A DNA stretch of 64,000 nucleotides from Bosea sp. RAC05. Lineage in GTDB: Bacteria; Pseudomonadota; Alphaproteobacteria; Rhizobiales; Beijerinckiaceae. The DNA is taken from positions 1,177,501-1,241,500 of the forward strand of contig NZ_CP016464.1 of NCBI RefSeq assembly GCF_001713455.1, read 5' to 3'. Below are positions 26,096 to 34,090 of this stretch, piece by piece (positions within the stretch are counted from its first letter, which is position 1; each line of letters starts with the position of its first letter). The notes beneath the pieces were generated by a model, which saw only the letters and a program-made list of their open reading frames with translations, made no database searches and was not told the DNA's origin. The position numbers and the translations under genes are program-made.

Positions 26096-27031
26096 ATGAA
26101 CTTGAATCTCGAGCATCTCGCCGCGCAGCCGGATCGCGACCGCCGGCAGGCTGACCCCATCGGGGCGATCCTCACCCGCCTCCACGACGATCCCACGATC
26201 GCCGATCTGATCGCGCTGCGGGAATCGAAGCCGGACCTGTGCGATGCGGCGGTGAGGGCGGAAGCGCACCGCGACGCCTATGGCTGGAGCGCCAGCCAAG
26301 CCGACGTCGACTCGCTTGCGCGGATCGCGCTGCTCACGATCGCCGGCGCGCATGCTATGATCGTCTCGATCTTCCCGGCGTCGTCGATCGACGACGTCGA
26401 CGCGAAGGTCTCCCTGCAGCCAACCCGGGAATGGCTGGCCAACTGGCAGGGCAGCGGCGACTTCGTCCGAGGACGGATTGCGCTGGCAGCCTTCAATCCT
26501 GGACAGGCGACGGTGCCCCCGCGCACCGAGATGTCCCTTCGGGAAAGCGCGCTCTACCCTTGGCCTCCGGAGGGCTTCGATCTCGCCGCCGAAATCGATC
26601 GTCTGGCGACCCGTCAGATCTACACGCGCGAGCAGTTCGAGGTCCTAGCCGCCTTCGCAGGTGAAGGCCTCGATATGCAGTCGGCGCTCGAGAAGGCCCG
26701 GGACTACTTCAGCGCCGCCGACCGCCTTCTCAAGGACGCGATGCGGCTTGGCCCGATGGCTCACCAGACCCGGCTGGCTGCTGAAGGCGCTCTGATCGCC
26801 GCGTACCTGTCGTGCGGGCAGATCGCGGTCTGGCCAGCGCGGCGGGGCACCCGCGACCGGGACGCCAAACTCGCCATGCAAGCGCTGGTGAACGGGCGGG
26901 CGACGACGGCCGATCCGCTGCACATGCAGGCGGCCATTCGGCACGGGACCACGTTCACATCGCAGGTCAGCCTGGTTGAGCCGAGGCTGTTCGCCGATGG
27001 ACGGCTGGGCGAGTGGGTAGGGAACGTGTAG
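26096..27031 (+). CDS. Unknown conserved-looking element protein C
   Basis: The 311-residue protein starts with a clear ribosome site (GGAGCAGG) before ATG 26096. It is helical, with DPIGAILTRLHDDPTIADL near the N terminus and ARDYFSAADRLLKDAMRL at about residue 205. No family is recognised. Proteins A, B and C have similar length and composition and sit in a row, so they may be distantly related or form a functional unit. It faces the end of the CBASS operon on the other strand, 91 bases away. Confidence 0.6.
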   Translation: MNLNLEHLAAQPDRDRRQADPIGAILTRLHDDPTIADLIALRESKPDLCDAAVRAEAHRDAYGWSASQADVDSLARIALLTIAGAHAMIVSIFPASSIDDVDAKVSLQPTREWLANWQGSGDFVRGRIALAAFNPGQATVPPRTEMSLRESALYPWPPEGFDLAAEIDRLATRQIYTREQFEVLAAFAGEGLDMQSALEKARDYFSAADRLLKDAMRLGPMAHQTRLAAEGALIAAYLSCGQIAVWPARRGTRDRDAKLAMQALVNGRATTADPLHMQAAIRHGTTFTSQVSLVEPRLFADGRLGEWVGNV

Positions 27032-27122
27032 GCGCCGGGCTGTACCGGGATGCGCCATGTGTGGACGGCTCTACCTTTGGCAAGGGTTTCGTTGGACTGC
27101 TGCAGGTTGGCCGGTGCATTCA

Positions 27123-27845
27123 TCACTGTGTAAGCCAGCGGGCATATGCCCCGATATCGATCATAGGCACGGTGCCATTGAACTGTAGCTTCTCGATCAG
27201 CTTGAAGAGGAATGCCGTTGCGGGCTTTCCCTCGTTAACGAACTCGTAGACGTCGCCGCTGGTGCGGCTGAAGTGACCGTGTGCCGCGACGCAGCCGAGG
27301 TCCAGCCGACCTGGATTGGTCGTGTCGGAGAGCGCGCGCTCCAGTGACGGCCCGAGCGCGGGTGACCATTCACTTTCGAACGCCAGGATTCCGCCGAGGA
27401 TCGGGAAGAGCGCCTTGGCGGGAAAGGTGCCGCCGGCATGCGGTATCGGCAGTGACGTGCGGTGCAGGTTTCGGACGCTGGCGACCTTGTCCTGCGCATA
27501 GGCGATCAGGCTGGCATCGACCGTCTGCTTTGCCTCGAAGACCGCGTAGACGCTTTCCGCTGGGATGACCTTCTGGTCCTTGAAGTCGAAGATGAACGGT
27601 GAGTACTGCCGATCGAAGACCACGATGTCGATTTGATCGCTGAAGTTCCCCTCGCTGTCGACGACGTGCGCCGTTTCGGCCTGATATCGCTTGGGTAGGT
27701 ACTTCTGAAGGAGCTCCAGCCAGACCTTCTCGCTGGCGTCGCCCTTCGTGCCGGTATGGCCGAACGACCCGCGCGAGATGTTCAGTTGCCCCTGGATGTC
27801 GGTGTGGAGGTTCGCCAGGAGGGTCGACAGATTCCAAGTGGTCAT
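27123..27845 (-). CDS. nucC: CBASS effector nuclease NucC
   Basis: NucC is a homotrimeric PD-(D/E)XK endonuclease that is activated by cyclic tri-adenylate and destroys cellular DNA to abort phage infection. The 240-residue product has the catalytic set Asp73 (QIDIVVFD), Glu104 and Lys106 (VFEAKQ), the same numbers as I recall for E. coli NucC. Strongly conserved segments are KGDASEKVWLELLQKYLP, AETAHVVDSEGNFS and SLPIPHAGGTFPAKALFPIL. The start overlaps the Cap6 stop by ATGA. It is the last gene of the operon. NCBI domain naming may call it DUF6602. Confidence 0.93.
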   Translation of the reverse strand: MTTWNLSTLLANLHTDIQGQLNISRGSFGHTGTKGDASEKVWLELLQKYLPKRYQAETAHVVDSEGNFSDQIDIVVFDRQYSPFIFDFKDQKVIPAESVYAVFEAKQTVDASLIAYAQDKVASVRNLHRTSLPIPHAGGTFPAKALFPILGGILAFESEWSPALGPSLERALSDTTNPGRLDLGCVAAHGHFSRTSGDVYEFVNEGKPATAFLFKLIEKLQFNGTVPMIDIGAYARWLTQ

Positions 27846-28780
27846 CGGCTCTTGTCCTGAAATGGCGCGGTGGGAGCCATGGCTTGCGCGATGGCAAGCG
27901 CCCTGGCCGGATTGATGCTGGTGTCGGGATACGCGTCGAGCACGATCGACGGGATCAGGCGCTGGGTGAGGTCGGAGAAGGTGAAGCCGTAGTCGCGTGG
28001 CCTTGCTGGCCCAGTGGCGGCGACGAGGCCTTCGATCTGCGAGGCGGTCACGCCTGTGCCCTGCAGGGTCGTGGTGATGACTGCGCGGCGCTGAGCGTCG
28101 TTGGGCCGATCGAACGTGATGATCTCTGCCGCGCGGCGGCGCACCGCTGGATCGAGCGAGTCGACCCTGTTCGTGCACATGATGACGGCCGCAGGCAGTG
28201 CGCCGTTGCCTAGGCGGTCGATGCCCCTGATGAACGCGTTGACGCCGGCGCGGTCCTCGTGGTGCATCTGAGCGGCCTCGCGGGACTGAGCCAGCGCGTC
28301 CGCTTCGTCGACCAGCAGGATGACGGCGCCTCGCGCCTTCGTGCCCGATGACTTCAGCTTTCTCGCTTCGCTGACCGTGTGCTCGAACGCGGCGGAGATC
28401 AGCTGGGTCATCTCGCCGACGCGACCTTGGCCACGGGCCGAGAGGCTGAGAGGCAGCAAGGTGATCCGGATGCTTTCCCTCCGCGCCACATCGTCGCCGA
28501 TGGTCTCTGCCAATTCGGTCTTCCCCGAGCCCACGTCGCCCGCGAGGACGATCAGAGGCGGCCGCCGGATCACGTTCTTGACGAGGGCCTCGGCCGCAGG
28601 ATGGTGTTTTTCGACCCAAGCGCTGAGGCCATCGGGGTTGACGAGGACCGCGAGCATCTTGCTGAGACGCGACTTGTGGGTGTCGAGCCCAACGAGATTG
28701 TTGAGTCGCGCGCGGGCGTCGACGTCTGGATAGGTCGAGGCGCCTTCGAACAGGCCTGCAAGATCTGGGGTCGTGCTCAT
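27842..28780 (-). CDS. cap6: CBASS TRIP13-like AAA+ ATPase Cap6
   Basis: Cap6 disassembles the HORMA-cyclase complex to switch off signalling, like eukaryotic TRIP13. The 312-residue protein from ATG 28780 has Walker A GDVGSGKT (residues 81-88), Walker B ILLVDEAD with Glu159 as the catalytic residue (the position mutated as E159Q in the E. coli study, from memory), and sensor/arginine elements CTNRVDSLDPAVRRRAAEI. A much longer in-frame extension upstream is rejected as it would overlap the HORMA gene. It starts in the stop of the HORMA gene. Confidence 0.92.
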   Translation of the reverse strand: MSTTPDLAGLFEGASTYPDVDARARLNNLVGLDTHKSRLSKMLAVLVNPDGLSAWVEKHHPAAEALVKNVIRRPPLIVLAGDVGSGKTELAETIGDDVARRESIRITLLPLSLSARGQGRVGEMTQLISAAFEHTVSEARKLKSSGTKARGAVILLVDEADALAQSREAAQMHHEDRAGVNAFIRGIDRLGNGALPAAVIMCTNRVDSLDPAVRRRAAEIITFDRPNDAQRRAVITTTLQGTGVTASQIEGLVAATGPARPRDYGFTFSDLTQRLIPSIVLDAYPDTSINPARALAIAQAMAPTAPFQDKSR

Positions 28781-29295
28781 CAGGAGTTCCTCACGATCGC
28801 GCGGCCAAGGGCTTGCCCCCCGGCCGAATAGGTCCGGTCGGAAACGAGGCGGCCGTTGACAGTGGGCTCTGGAGCGCCCGTGCGCTGGAACGGCATCCTC
28901 TGCTTGAACGCGACTTGCTCCGCAGAGCTCAGGGCATCCCAAGCGGCGGTGTAGGTCAGGTAGTTGTGAATCGAGGCGCCCTCGACGTTGGCGCGCGGCG
29001 GAATCCCGCCAGGGTCGTCGTCGTTGGCGCTGGCGCCTGCCAAGTCGCGTGCCGTGTAGCGCAGCGTCGGCTCGATCCACTGGCCGTTGCGACGGAAGCC
29101 GATCGTCAGCGTCCCAAGGTAGCCAGCCTTGAGGAGTTCGGTGACCTCATCCTGCCACTCGGCGATCTCCTTGTCGGACGGCTTGCCGTAGAAGCTCCGG
29201 AGGCGGCGCAAGTCGGTGGCGACCTTCGCCGCCATATGTCGCGCGTGCGTGATCGTGAAGGTTTGGCTCTCGGTGATCGTGAAGCTGCCTGTCAT
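28780..29295 (-). CDS. cap7: CBASS HORMA-domain protein Cap7 (bacterial HORMA family 1)
   Basis: The 171-residue protein matches bacterial HORMA family 1. Diagnostic stretches are TFTITHARHMAAKVATDLRR, GYLGTLTIGFRRNGQWIEPT and LRYTARDLAG, followed by FQRTGAPEPTVNGRLVSDRT and a C-terminal tail (safety belt) ending GRAIVRNS. In type III CBASS the HORMA protein senses phage peptides, closes on them, and binds and activates the CD-NTase. The ATG at 29295 is chosen because an in-frame longer form begins in the cyclase gene. There is only a 7-base gap after the cyclase stop. Confidence 0.93.
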   Translation of the reverse strand: MTGSFTITESQTFTITHARHMAAKVATDLRRLRSFYGKPSDKEIAEWQDEVTELLKAGYLGTLTIGFRRNGQWIEPTLRYTARDLAGASANDDDPGGIPPRANVEGASIHNYLTYTAAWDALSSAEQVAFKQRMPFQRTGAPEPTVNGRLVSDRTYSAGGQALGRAIVRNS

Positions 29296-29302
29296 GTCGT
29301 CC

Positions 29303-30265
29303 TCACGGATTGAAGCTGGAGCCGAAGACATTCTGCCAATAGCGGACGGTCTCGCCTTTGGTGGGGGCGCCGAGGGCCGCCTCGATGGCGTCGCCGGCTT
29401 CGAGGGCGGCATCGACGATCAGGTCGACGTTCCGCTGGGTGTAGAGCGAGCTGACGTTGTTGGCCGCGTTCACCGGGTCGATGATCTGCATCGGATGGGG
29501 GAAGGCGCCGACGGTCCCGCTCTGGTAGTAGTCGGCGAAAACGATCTTCTCCGTAAGGCCCGTTTGCGCGATGTAGTCGAAGAACCCGCGCAAAGCCGTC
29601 GGGTAGTCCGACATGTCGAGGCCTCTGTCAGCCAGATGGGCCATGATCAGCTCGATCATGAAGGACTTGAAGCGGAAATCTTCGCTCTCGTCCTTTTTGC
29701 GCTTGGCCCAGAACTTGGCGAGCCGGACTACCTGGGCGAAGTGCGTCGGGCTCGCAGACTTGCGCTTTTGCGCGAACTGCACGTGCCTGGTGATGCTCGT
29801 CCTGAGGAGGCTTCCGTCTTTCTGGCTGACGAGGTCGCCATACCAGTTCGGATCGCCGTCATAGAGGATCGGCACGACGTCGACGTCGAGGCCGCTACCG
29901 CTATAGGAGACAGTCACCGAATAGGTCTGCGGCTTGATCTGGTCGGGGCTGATGTTCGGCAGGCGACGCAGGCGTTCCGCGAGATATGTCCCCAAGGTGC
30001 GCGTGTCCGAGGGCGCATCCTTCACGCTGATGTAGCATGCGACGTCGATGTCGTTCAGCGAGCGCAGCGCGGTGCCCTTCGCGAGGCTGCCTGACAGCCT
30101 CATCTTCTTGAGCGTGAAGTCCGGATGTTCTGCGATGTAGGTGTCGAGACGGTCACGAAGGCGATCGGCCTGAGCGCGGTAGGTATCGGCCTTGTCCTTG
30201 GGCAAATTAACCTTTTCTTGGCAAAATCGGACGATTTCGCCGTGATTCACGTGATCGCGAGCCAT
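29303..30265 (-). CDS. cdnC: CBASS CD-NTase (CdnC-type cyclic oligonucleotide synthase)
   Basis: This enzyme makes the second messenger, cyclic AAA in the E. coli relative. The 320-residue protein has the nucleotidyltransferase motif LSGSLAKGTALRSLNDIDVA with Gly59-Ser60 and catalytic Asp72 and Asp74, and the third acidic residue in GLDVDVVPI (Asp129). The first 50 residues carry a helix (DKADTYRAQADRLRDRLD) typical of this clade. It heads the operon cdnC-cap7-cap6-nucC and is divergent from the capH-capP pair. The exact nucleotide product is inferred from its partner NucC. Confidence 0.92.
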   Translation of the reverse strand: MARDHVNHGEIVRFCQEKVNLPKDKADTYRAQADRLRDRLDTYIAEHPDFTLKKMRLSGSLAKGTALRSLNDIDVACYISVKDAPSDTRTLGTYLAERLRRLPNISPDQIKPQTYSVTVSYSGSGLDVDVVPILYDGDPNWYGDLVSQKDGSLLRTSITRHVQFAQKRKSASPTHFAQVVRLAKFWAKRKKDESEDFRFKSFMIELIMAHLADRGLDMSDYPTALRGFFDYIAQTGLTEKIVFADYYQSGTVGAFPHPMQIIDPVNAANNVSSLYTQRNVDLIVDAALEAGDAIEAALGAPTKGETVRYWQNVFGSSFNP

Positions 30266-30371
30266 CTGGCCAACTCCGCGCTTGCCATCATGTCGAGAGC
30301 GACATAATTTCCATGTCGATCAATTTAAGGCGACTCGTAATAGTCGTCAAGGTCACTATGGCGAGTTCGAT
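30266..30371. promoter_or_regulatory. Divergent CBASS control region with paired palindromes
   Basis: Between cdnC and capH lie ATGTCG-AGAG-CGACAT at 30290-30305, a third ATGTCG half-site at 30313-30318, and CGACT-CGTAAT-AGTCG at 30331-30346. The first palindrome is about 25 bases upstream of the cdnC start and the last is about 26 bases before the capH start, so a dimeric repressor such as CapH bound here could block both promoters. No clean -35/-10 pair was assigned. Confidence 0.6.
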
Positions 30372-30719
30372 ATGACCAACTCTAAGTTGCCCACCGATAT
30401 GTTTCCCGAGCGCCTGAAGGCGGCGCGCGACCTCCGAGGGTGGAGCCAAAACGACCTGGCCCTTCGCTGCGGCATGCCGCAGAGCTCGGTGGGGCATTTT
30501 GAGGGCGGTACGCGTAAGCCGTCTTTCGATACGCTGAGCAGGCTTGCAAACGCCCTCGAGGTCACGGCAGACTATCTGTTGGGCCGCGTGGACGATCCTG
30601 GCCGCGCTGAAGCAGGCGATCCATTGTTCCGCGATATAGGCAAGCTCAGCGGTGGTGACCGGGAGCTGGCCAAGGACTTTCTGCAGATGCTGGCAGCCCG
30701 GAGCCAAGCTAAGAAGTGA
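30372..30719 (+). CDS. capH: CapH-like XRE-family repressor of CBASS
   Basis: The 115-residue protein from ATG 30372 carries a helix-turn-helix of the XRE/Cro type at about residues 10-65 (RLKAARDLRGWSQNDLALRC, MPQSSVGHFEGGTRKPSFDTL) followed by a short tail that could be a dimerisation and cleavage region. CapH proteins repress CBASS until CapP cleaves them after DNA damage (described for other CBASS loci). Divergence from cdnC and the following ImmA-like peptidase gene fit that scheme. An upstream in-frame ATG at 30282 is disfavoured because it would overlap the operators. Confidence 0.8.
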   Translation: MTNSKLPTDMFPERLKAARDLRGWSQNDLALRCGMPQSSVGHFEGGTRKPSFDTLSRLANALEVTADYLLGRVDDPGRAEAGDPLFRDIGKLSGGDRELAKDFLQMLAARSQAKK

Positions 30720-30726
30720 GGTAGCC

Positions 30727-31608
30727 GTGAATCACCTCTTCCGCGTTAAGATGGCCAAGCAGAAAGCCGAAGCCTTTTTACGCGACGAGGGACTGGAAAG
30801 GCTGCCTGTCGACCCGTTTGCCATTGCTGAGGATCGGGGGATCGTCGTGCAGCCGAAACCCGACACGGCGGATGGCGTGTCGGGCATGTTGCTTCGACAT
30901 GGCAACGTTTTCGGCATCATGTACGCGACCTACGTTCAGAGTGAGGGCTTCCAGCGATTCAGCGTCGCGCACGAGCTTGGTCACTACTTCTTGGAAGGCC
31001 ATGTCGACCACGTCCTGAAGGACGGCGTCCACGAGTCGCGTGCCGGCTTCGTCTCTGGTGATCCATTCGAACTGGAAGCAGACGCCTTCGCGGCGGGGCT
31101 CCTGATGCCAAGCGGCTTTTTCAGGCGAGCGATCGCACGTCGGGATCCCGGTCTGGGGATCGTCTACGAATTGTCTGACGACTGCAGGACGTCGTTGACG
31201 GCGACAGCCATAAGGTACGCCGAGCTCACCGGGGATGCCGTCGCGGTTGTCGTCAGCACCCGCGGAATTATCGACTATTGCATACTATCCGAGGCGATGA
31301 AGACCCTGCCGGGCCTAGCCTTCATCCGGAAGGGAACAGATGTCCCGAGCGGTACGGCCACTGCGGCGTTCGCATCCGTCCCGGAGAACGTCTCCGCCGG
31401 CGCGGCGGTCGACGAGGAGACCCTGGTTCGCTTTTGGCTTGGTGGAACGAGCAACGCCAAGATCCGTGAGCAAACGATTGGCCTTGGAACCTATGGAAAG
31501 TGCCTTACCGTGCTCTCTTCTGGGACCATCGGGCAGGTCGAAGTGGAGGACGAGGCGGACGAGGAGGACGCTTTGGTCGAAAGCTGGACGCCGCGTCTTA
31601 GAAGATGA
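30727..31608 (+). CDS. capP: CapP-like ImmA/IrrE metallopeptidase
   Basis: The 293-residue protein has the zinc-peptidase motif HELGH (residues 82-86) and a second acidic ligand region FELEADAFAAGLLMP, the pattern of ImmA/IrrE enzymes that cleave XRE repressors. The C-terminal part (about residue 140 onward) is a GAF-like sensor region in CapP. GTG 30727 preceded by GAGGTAG is preferred over ATG 30751, though both fit. It follows capH by 7 bases. It should inactivate CapH on DNA damage and so release CBASS expression. This is inference from the family. Confidence 0.82.
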   Translation: MNHLFRVKMAKQKAEAFLRDEGLERLPVDPFAIAEDRGIVVQPKPDTADGVSGMLLRHGNVFGIMYATYVQSEGFQRFSVAHELGHYFLEGHVDHVLKDGVHESRAGFVSGDPFELEADAFAAGLLMPSGFFRRAIARRDPGLGIVYELSDDCRTSLTATAIRYAELTGDAVAVVVSTRGIIDYCILSEAMKTLPGLAFIRKGTDVPSGTATAAFASVPENVSAGAAVDEETLVRFWLGGTSNAKIREQTIGLGTYGKCLTVLSSGTIGQVEVEDEADEEDALVESWTPRLRR

Positions 31609-31950
31609 GTTATCCCGAACGGCTTTTCAGAGTTCAAGGCCGGCTCGCTTGCCGCCATTTCGGACAGGCTGCACAAGCTGGTCGCGCCCGAATTCGTGCA
31701 GACGCTCCGCGAACTTCGCTGGGATGATCACTCGTTCATAGACGACGTCGCGGTCTTCGAAGCCTAACACCATGAACGATATCGAGTCGCTGGGCCGGTG
31801 CTTCTTGCGGCGGATCGAGGACCGGCGTTTCGTCGTCACCTCTTTGTATAGAGGCTCGCCCGCAGGACCTCGAAGCTGTACCCGCGTCGCTGACGGTCGA
31901 TCTATAGACTGCCCGAAAGCAGACGTTCCAGAGGTCGGCAAGGGGCCACT
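31604..31950 (+). other. Degenerate open frame between capP and integrase
   Basis: Right after the capP stop, the same reading frame continues with protein-like sequence (FKAGSLAAISDRLHKLVAPE, then FVQTLRELRWDDHSFIDDVA) to a TAA at 31765. An ATG at 31604 overlaps the capP stop but is in another frame (MSYPERLF), so a one-base frameshift could have broken a small gene. A second short frame begins at ATG 31772. I know no family, and the pieces may be relics. Confidence 0.3.
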
Positions 31951-33654
31951 TCAGGGCGTGACGATTTCGTAGCGCGGGTACTTGTCCATCCGGACCTTGA
32001 GAGCTGACATGCGGCCACGGAAATACCCATCCGATACGTCCTTGCCATGGTTGTGGCCGGTGATGGCGTTGCTGAAACGCTTCGAGATGTTCGCCTCCTC
32101 GGCCCTCGTCACGAACGTATGACGCCAACCATGGTTGGGGCTGACACCATCTTCTAGCTCCACCTGCTCCTGAACCCACTCGGCCAGTTCGCTGGCGCGC
32201 TGCTCCTGTGGGCTCCGCGTAGCGCCTTCCCTCTGGGGAACGTCGCCGACGAAGAGGAAGCCGGCAGGGGCTTTCTCCCAGAAGCCGAGCAGGCCCTCGT
32301 CGATGAGGGCAGGGTGCATAGGGACCGTGCGGGCGACGTTGGTCTTCGTCTGCGGGAAGTGGATGACCCAAATACCGTCTTCCTGCCTGATGTCCTGGCG
32401 GCTGAGCCAGCAGACCTCTTGAACCCGGGCGCCGGTATAGGCGCATATCCAGGGTGCCCAGCGACGAGAGGCGGACGCGCGCGGGTAGCGCCGACTCGGC
32501 TTGGCGTGGCGCGCCGCTAGCAGGATCGCGGACACCTCTGCGTCCTTGAAGAACTTCTCCCGCGTCGTGGTCTGCCGATCGACGTCGAGCTTGATCCCCA
32601 TGGCTGGGTTCTCGTCGCGCTTGCGTCCGCCCTGGCGAGTTGTCGCCCAGGCGAAGACGGACGAGACGGCGACAAGGTCGTTTCGGTTGATCGTGCGCGG
32701 CGCGATACCGTCCACGTCCCGGCGGTGGTTGGCCCAGTCGAAGATCTCGTCGCCTCCGATGAGCCGCCAGTCCTTGCCCTTCCAGAACCGATCCAGGGAC
32801 TCCAGCGACGGGCCATAGCGTCGAAGCGTGCTCGCGGCCTTCTTGTTGGTCTGGTAGGCGCACCAGCGCTTGTAGAGGTCCGCTACCGATTCGGGCTCAC
32901 GGTCTCCTTTCGCGCGAGTCTTGCTGGGCGGGGTGGGAGGGGTCCAAGTCGGGAGGTTCTTGCCGATCTCATCGGAGTGGTCTGCGCTGGAGAGGCGGCG
33001 TGCCGCAAGCTCGCCGAAGGCCTTGCCGACGTTGACGAGTTCCGTGGCGACCCGCTCGATCGACCTCTCGTCCAACTGCATCTGGTTGTCTGCCGCGAGC
33101 TGGCGTGCTTCGGCGCCGAAGGCGGCGTCGGCGATCTCACCACTGTTCATGACGCCGTCGCCATGCCGCAGCGCATAGGTGTGGAGTGCCCGAGGGTCAT
33201 CCATCTCGATCGAGGCCAATCGCTCTGCAACCTTGGGGGCGTAGCCCTTGTCGATGAAGACTTGCGTCGTGCCGTTGTATTCCTCGGCAAAGGCCTCGAT
33301 GCGGTCATTGAAGTCAAAGTCGGCATCGAGCCGATCGACGGCGTTGCGGTAGGTTTCGCCGGCAAGGGCTTTGACCTGGATCGGCGTCAGCGCCACGGGG
33401 ACAGTCCGCAGCGAATCCCAATAGGCGGCTAGCCGGTTCAGGGCGATCTGGAAGCGGTCCTTGGCTTCGCGCGCACTCTTCGTGCGCAACGACACATAGA
33501 CCTTGTCTGTGACGGTCACGGTGACCGATTCGCCGTTGATCGGCAGGGTCACGGGACGGCCGCGCGCGACCTCCCGAAGCTCGTTCGGAACCCGAACGTT
33601 GAGGTAGTAGGATCCCGACTTGGTAGCGAAGGGACGGGGCATCGCAAGGGCCAT
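31951..33654 (-). CDS. Tyrosine recombinase/integrase (DUF6538 N terminus)
   Basis: The 567-residue protein is a phage/island-type tyrosine integrase. The N terminus PRPFATKSGSYYLNVRVP is the DUF6538 DNA-binding region, an SAM-like core-binding domain lies at about 265-370, and the catalytic half has the first Arg in YTGARVQEV, the HxxR box as HGWRHTF, and the C-terminal His and Tyr in ITGHNHGKDVSDGYF. All catalytic residues needed for strand exchange seem present. It sits at the right end of the element, pointing inward from the attachment block. Confidence 0.92.
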   Translation of the reverse strand: MALAMPRPFATKSGSYYLNVRVPNELREVARGRPVTLPINGESVTVTVTDKVYVSLRTKSAREAKDRFQIALNRLAAYWDSLRTVPVALTPIQVKALAGETYRNAVDRLDADFDFNDRIEAFAEEYNGTTQVFIDKGYAPKVAERLASIEMDDPRALHTYALRHGDGVMNSGEIADAAFGAEARQLAADNQMQLDERSIERVATELVNVGKAFGELAARRLSSADHSDEIGKNLPTWTPPTPPSKTRAKGDREPESVADLYKRWCAYQTNKKAASTLRRYGPSLESLDRFWKGKDWRLIGGDEIFDWANHRRDVDGIAPRTINRNDLVAVSSVFAWATTRQGGRKRDENPAMGIKLDVDRQTTTREKFFKDAEVSAILLAARHAKPSRRYPRASASRRWAPWICAYTGARVQEVCWLSRQDIRQEDGIWVIHFPQTKTNVARTVPMHPALIDEGLLGFWEKAPAGFLFVGDVPQREGATRSPQEQRASELAEWVQEQVELEDGVSPNHGWRHTFVTRAEEANISKRFSNAITGHNHGKDVSDGYFRGRMSALKVRMDKYPRYEIVTP

Positions 33655-33734
33655 GTGTGAAACCGCTGTGTGAAAGCGGATACCCGATAAGCCCTTACAA
33701 AACCGTATCTCTTTGTCCTGCTGAGGAAAAAGAG

Positions 33735-33760
33735 TGGTGCCCAGGAGAGGACTCGAACCT
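33735..33760 (-). other. Attachment site: tRNA 3'-end remnant
   Basis: On the minus strand these 26 bases read as the T-arm and acceptor end of a tRNA, with GGTTCGAGTCCTCTCC followed by the GGGCACCA end. By memory this matches the 3' end of an alphaproteobacterial leucine tRNA beginning GCCCAGG. The rest of the tRNA is not adjacent: the bases to the right (33761 onward) do not continue the tRNA. It is the recombination block left by integration at a tRNA gene. The remaining bases of 33655-34090 hold no evident gene. Confidence 0.8.
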
Positions 33761-34090
33761 ATCGGTCAGTCCAAATCTCCTTGAAAAACAAGAGAAATCC
33801 CGTCGCCGCTACCAAGCCTGAGTGGGAGTTAAGAGTGGAACCGGCCGCTGCAAGATAGAGTACTCGATCCAGCTTGCAAGCGCCTACGCTGTGCAAGACG
33901 GATCAGCCATTCCAACGCGAAGCGCACGGAAAGATGCTCGGAAAGCCGGCGCCCATGGGGCAGGTCCTGTCCGGCTCCCTTAGGATTAGGACGGGATCAA
34001 TTCCGCGTGAATTCGTAACGAAGAGCCCGGTCTTCGCGAAACCTCGATGCCGGCTCCCATGGAGCCGATCCCGCATTGAAGGAGGTCGCC

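Larger units (their letters stand above)
14352..33760. mobile_element. Integrated mobilisable element carrying CBASS (boundaries approximate)
   Basis: The region holds a tyrosine integrase at its right end beside a tRNA 3'-end block, a MobA/MobL-like relaxase, an FtsK relic, repeat arrays, a repertoire of unknown genes and a defence operon. I see no type IV secretion genes, so self-transfer is unlikely and mobilisation by a helper is the simplest reading. The right limit is the attachment block at 33735-33760. The left limit is unclear: it lies after nnrU (13006), and the AT-rich gene at 13271-14005 may also belong to the element. I did not find a second copy of the attachment block near the left side. 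Confidence 0.7.

Noticed and set aside
27123..28619. Long minus-strand frame joining NucC to upstream sequence
   Set aside because: Its first half is out of frame with the TRIP13-like ATPase and reads as Arg-rich noise. The ATG at 27845 overlapping the Cap6 stop is the true NucC start.
33735..33760. Functional tRNA gene
   Set aside because: Only the T-arm and acceptor 3' end are present; anticodon and D arms do not follow. It is an attachment remnant.
14352..33760. Complete self-transmissible ICE
   Set aside because: No VirB/Trb secretion genes or coupling protein are visible; only a relaxase and an FtsK relic.
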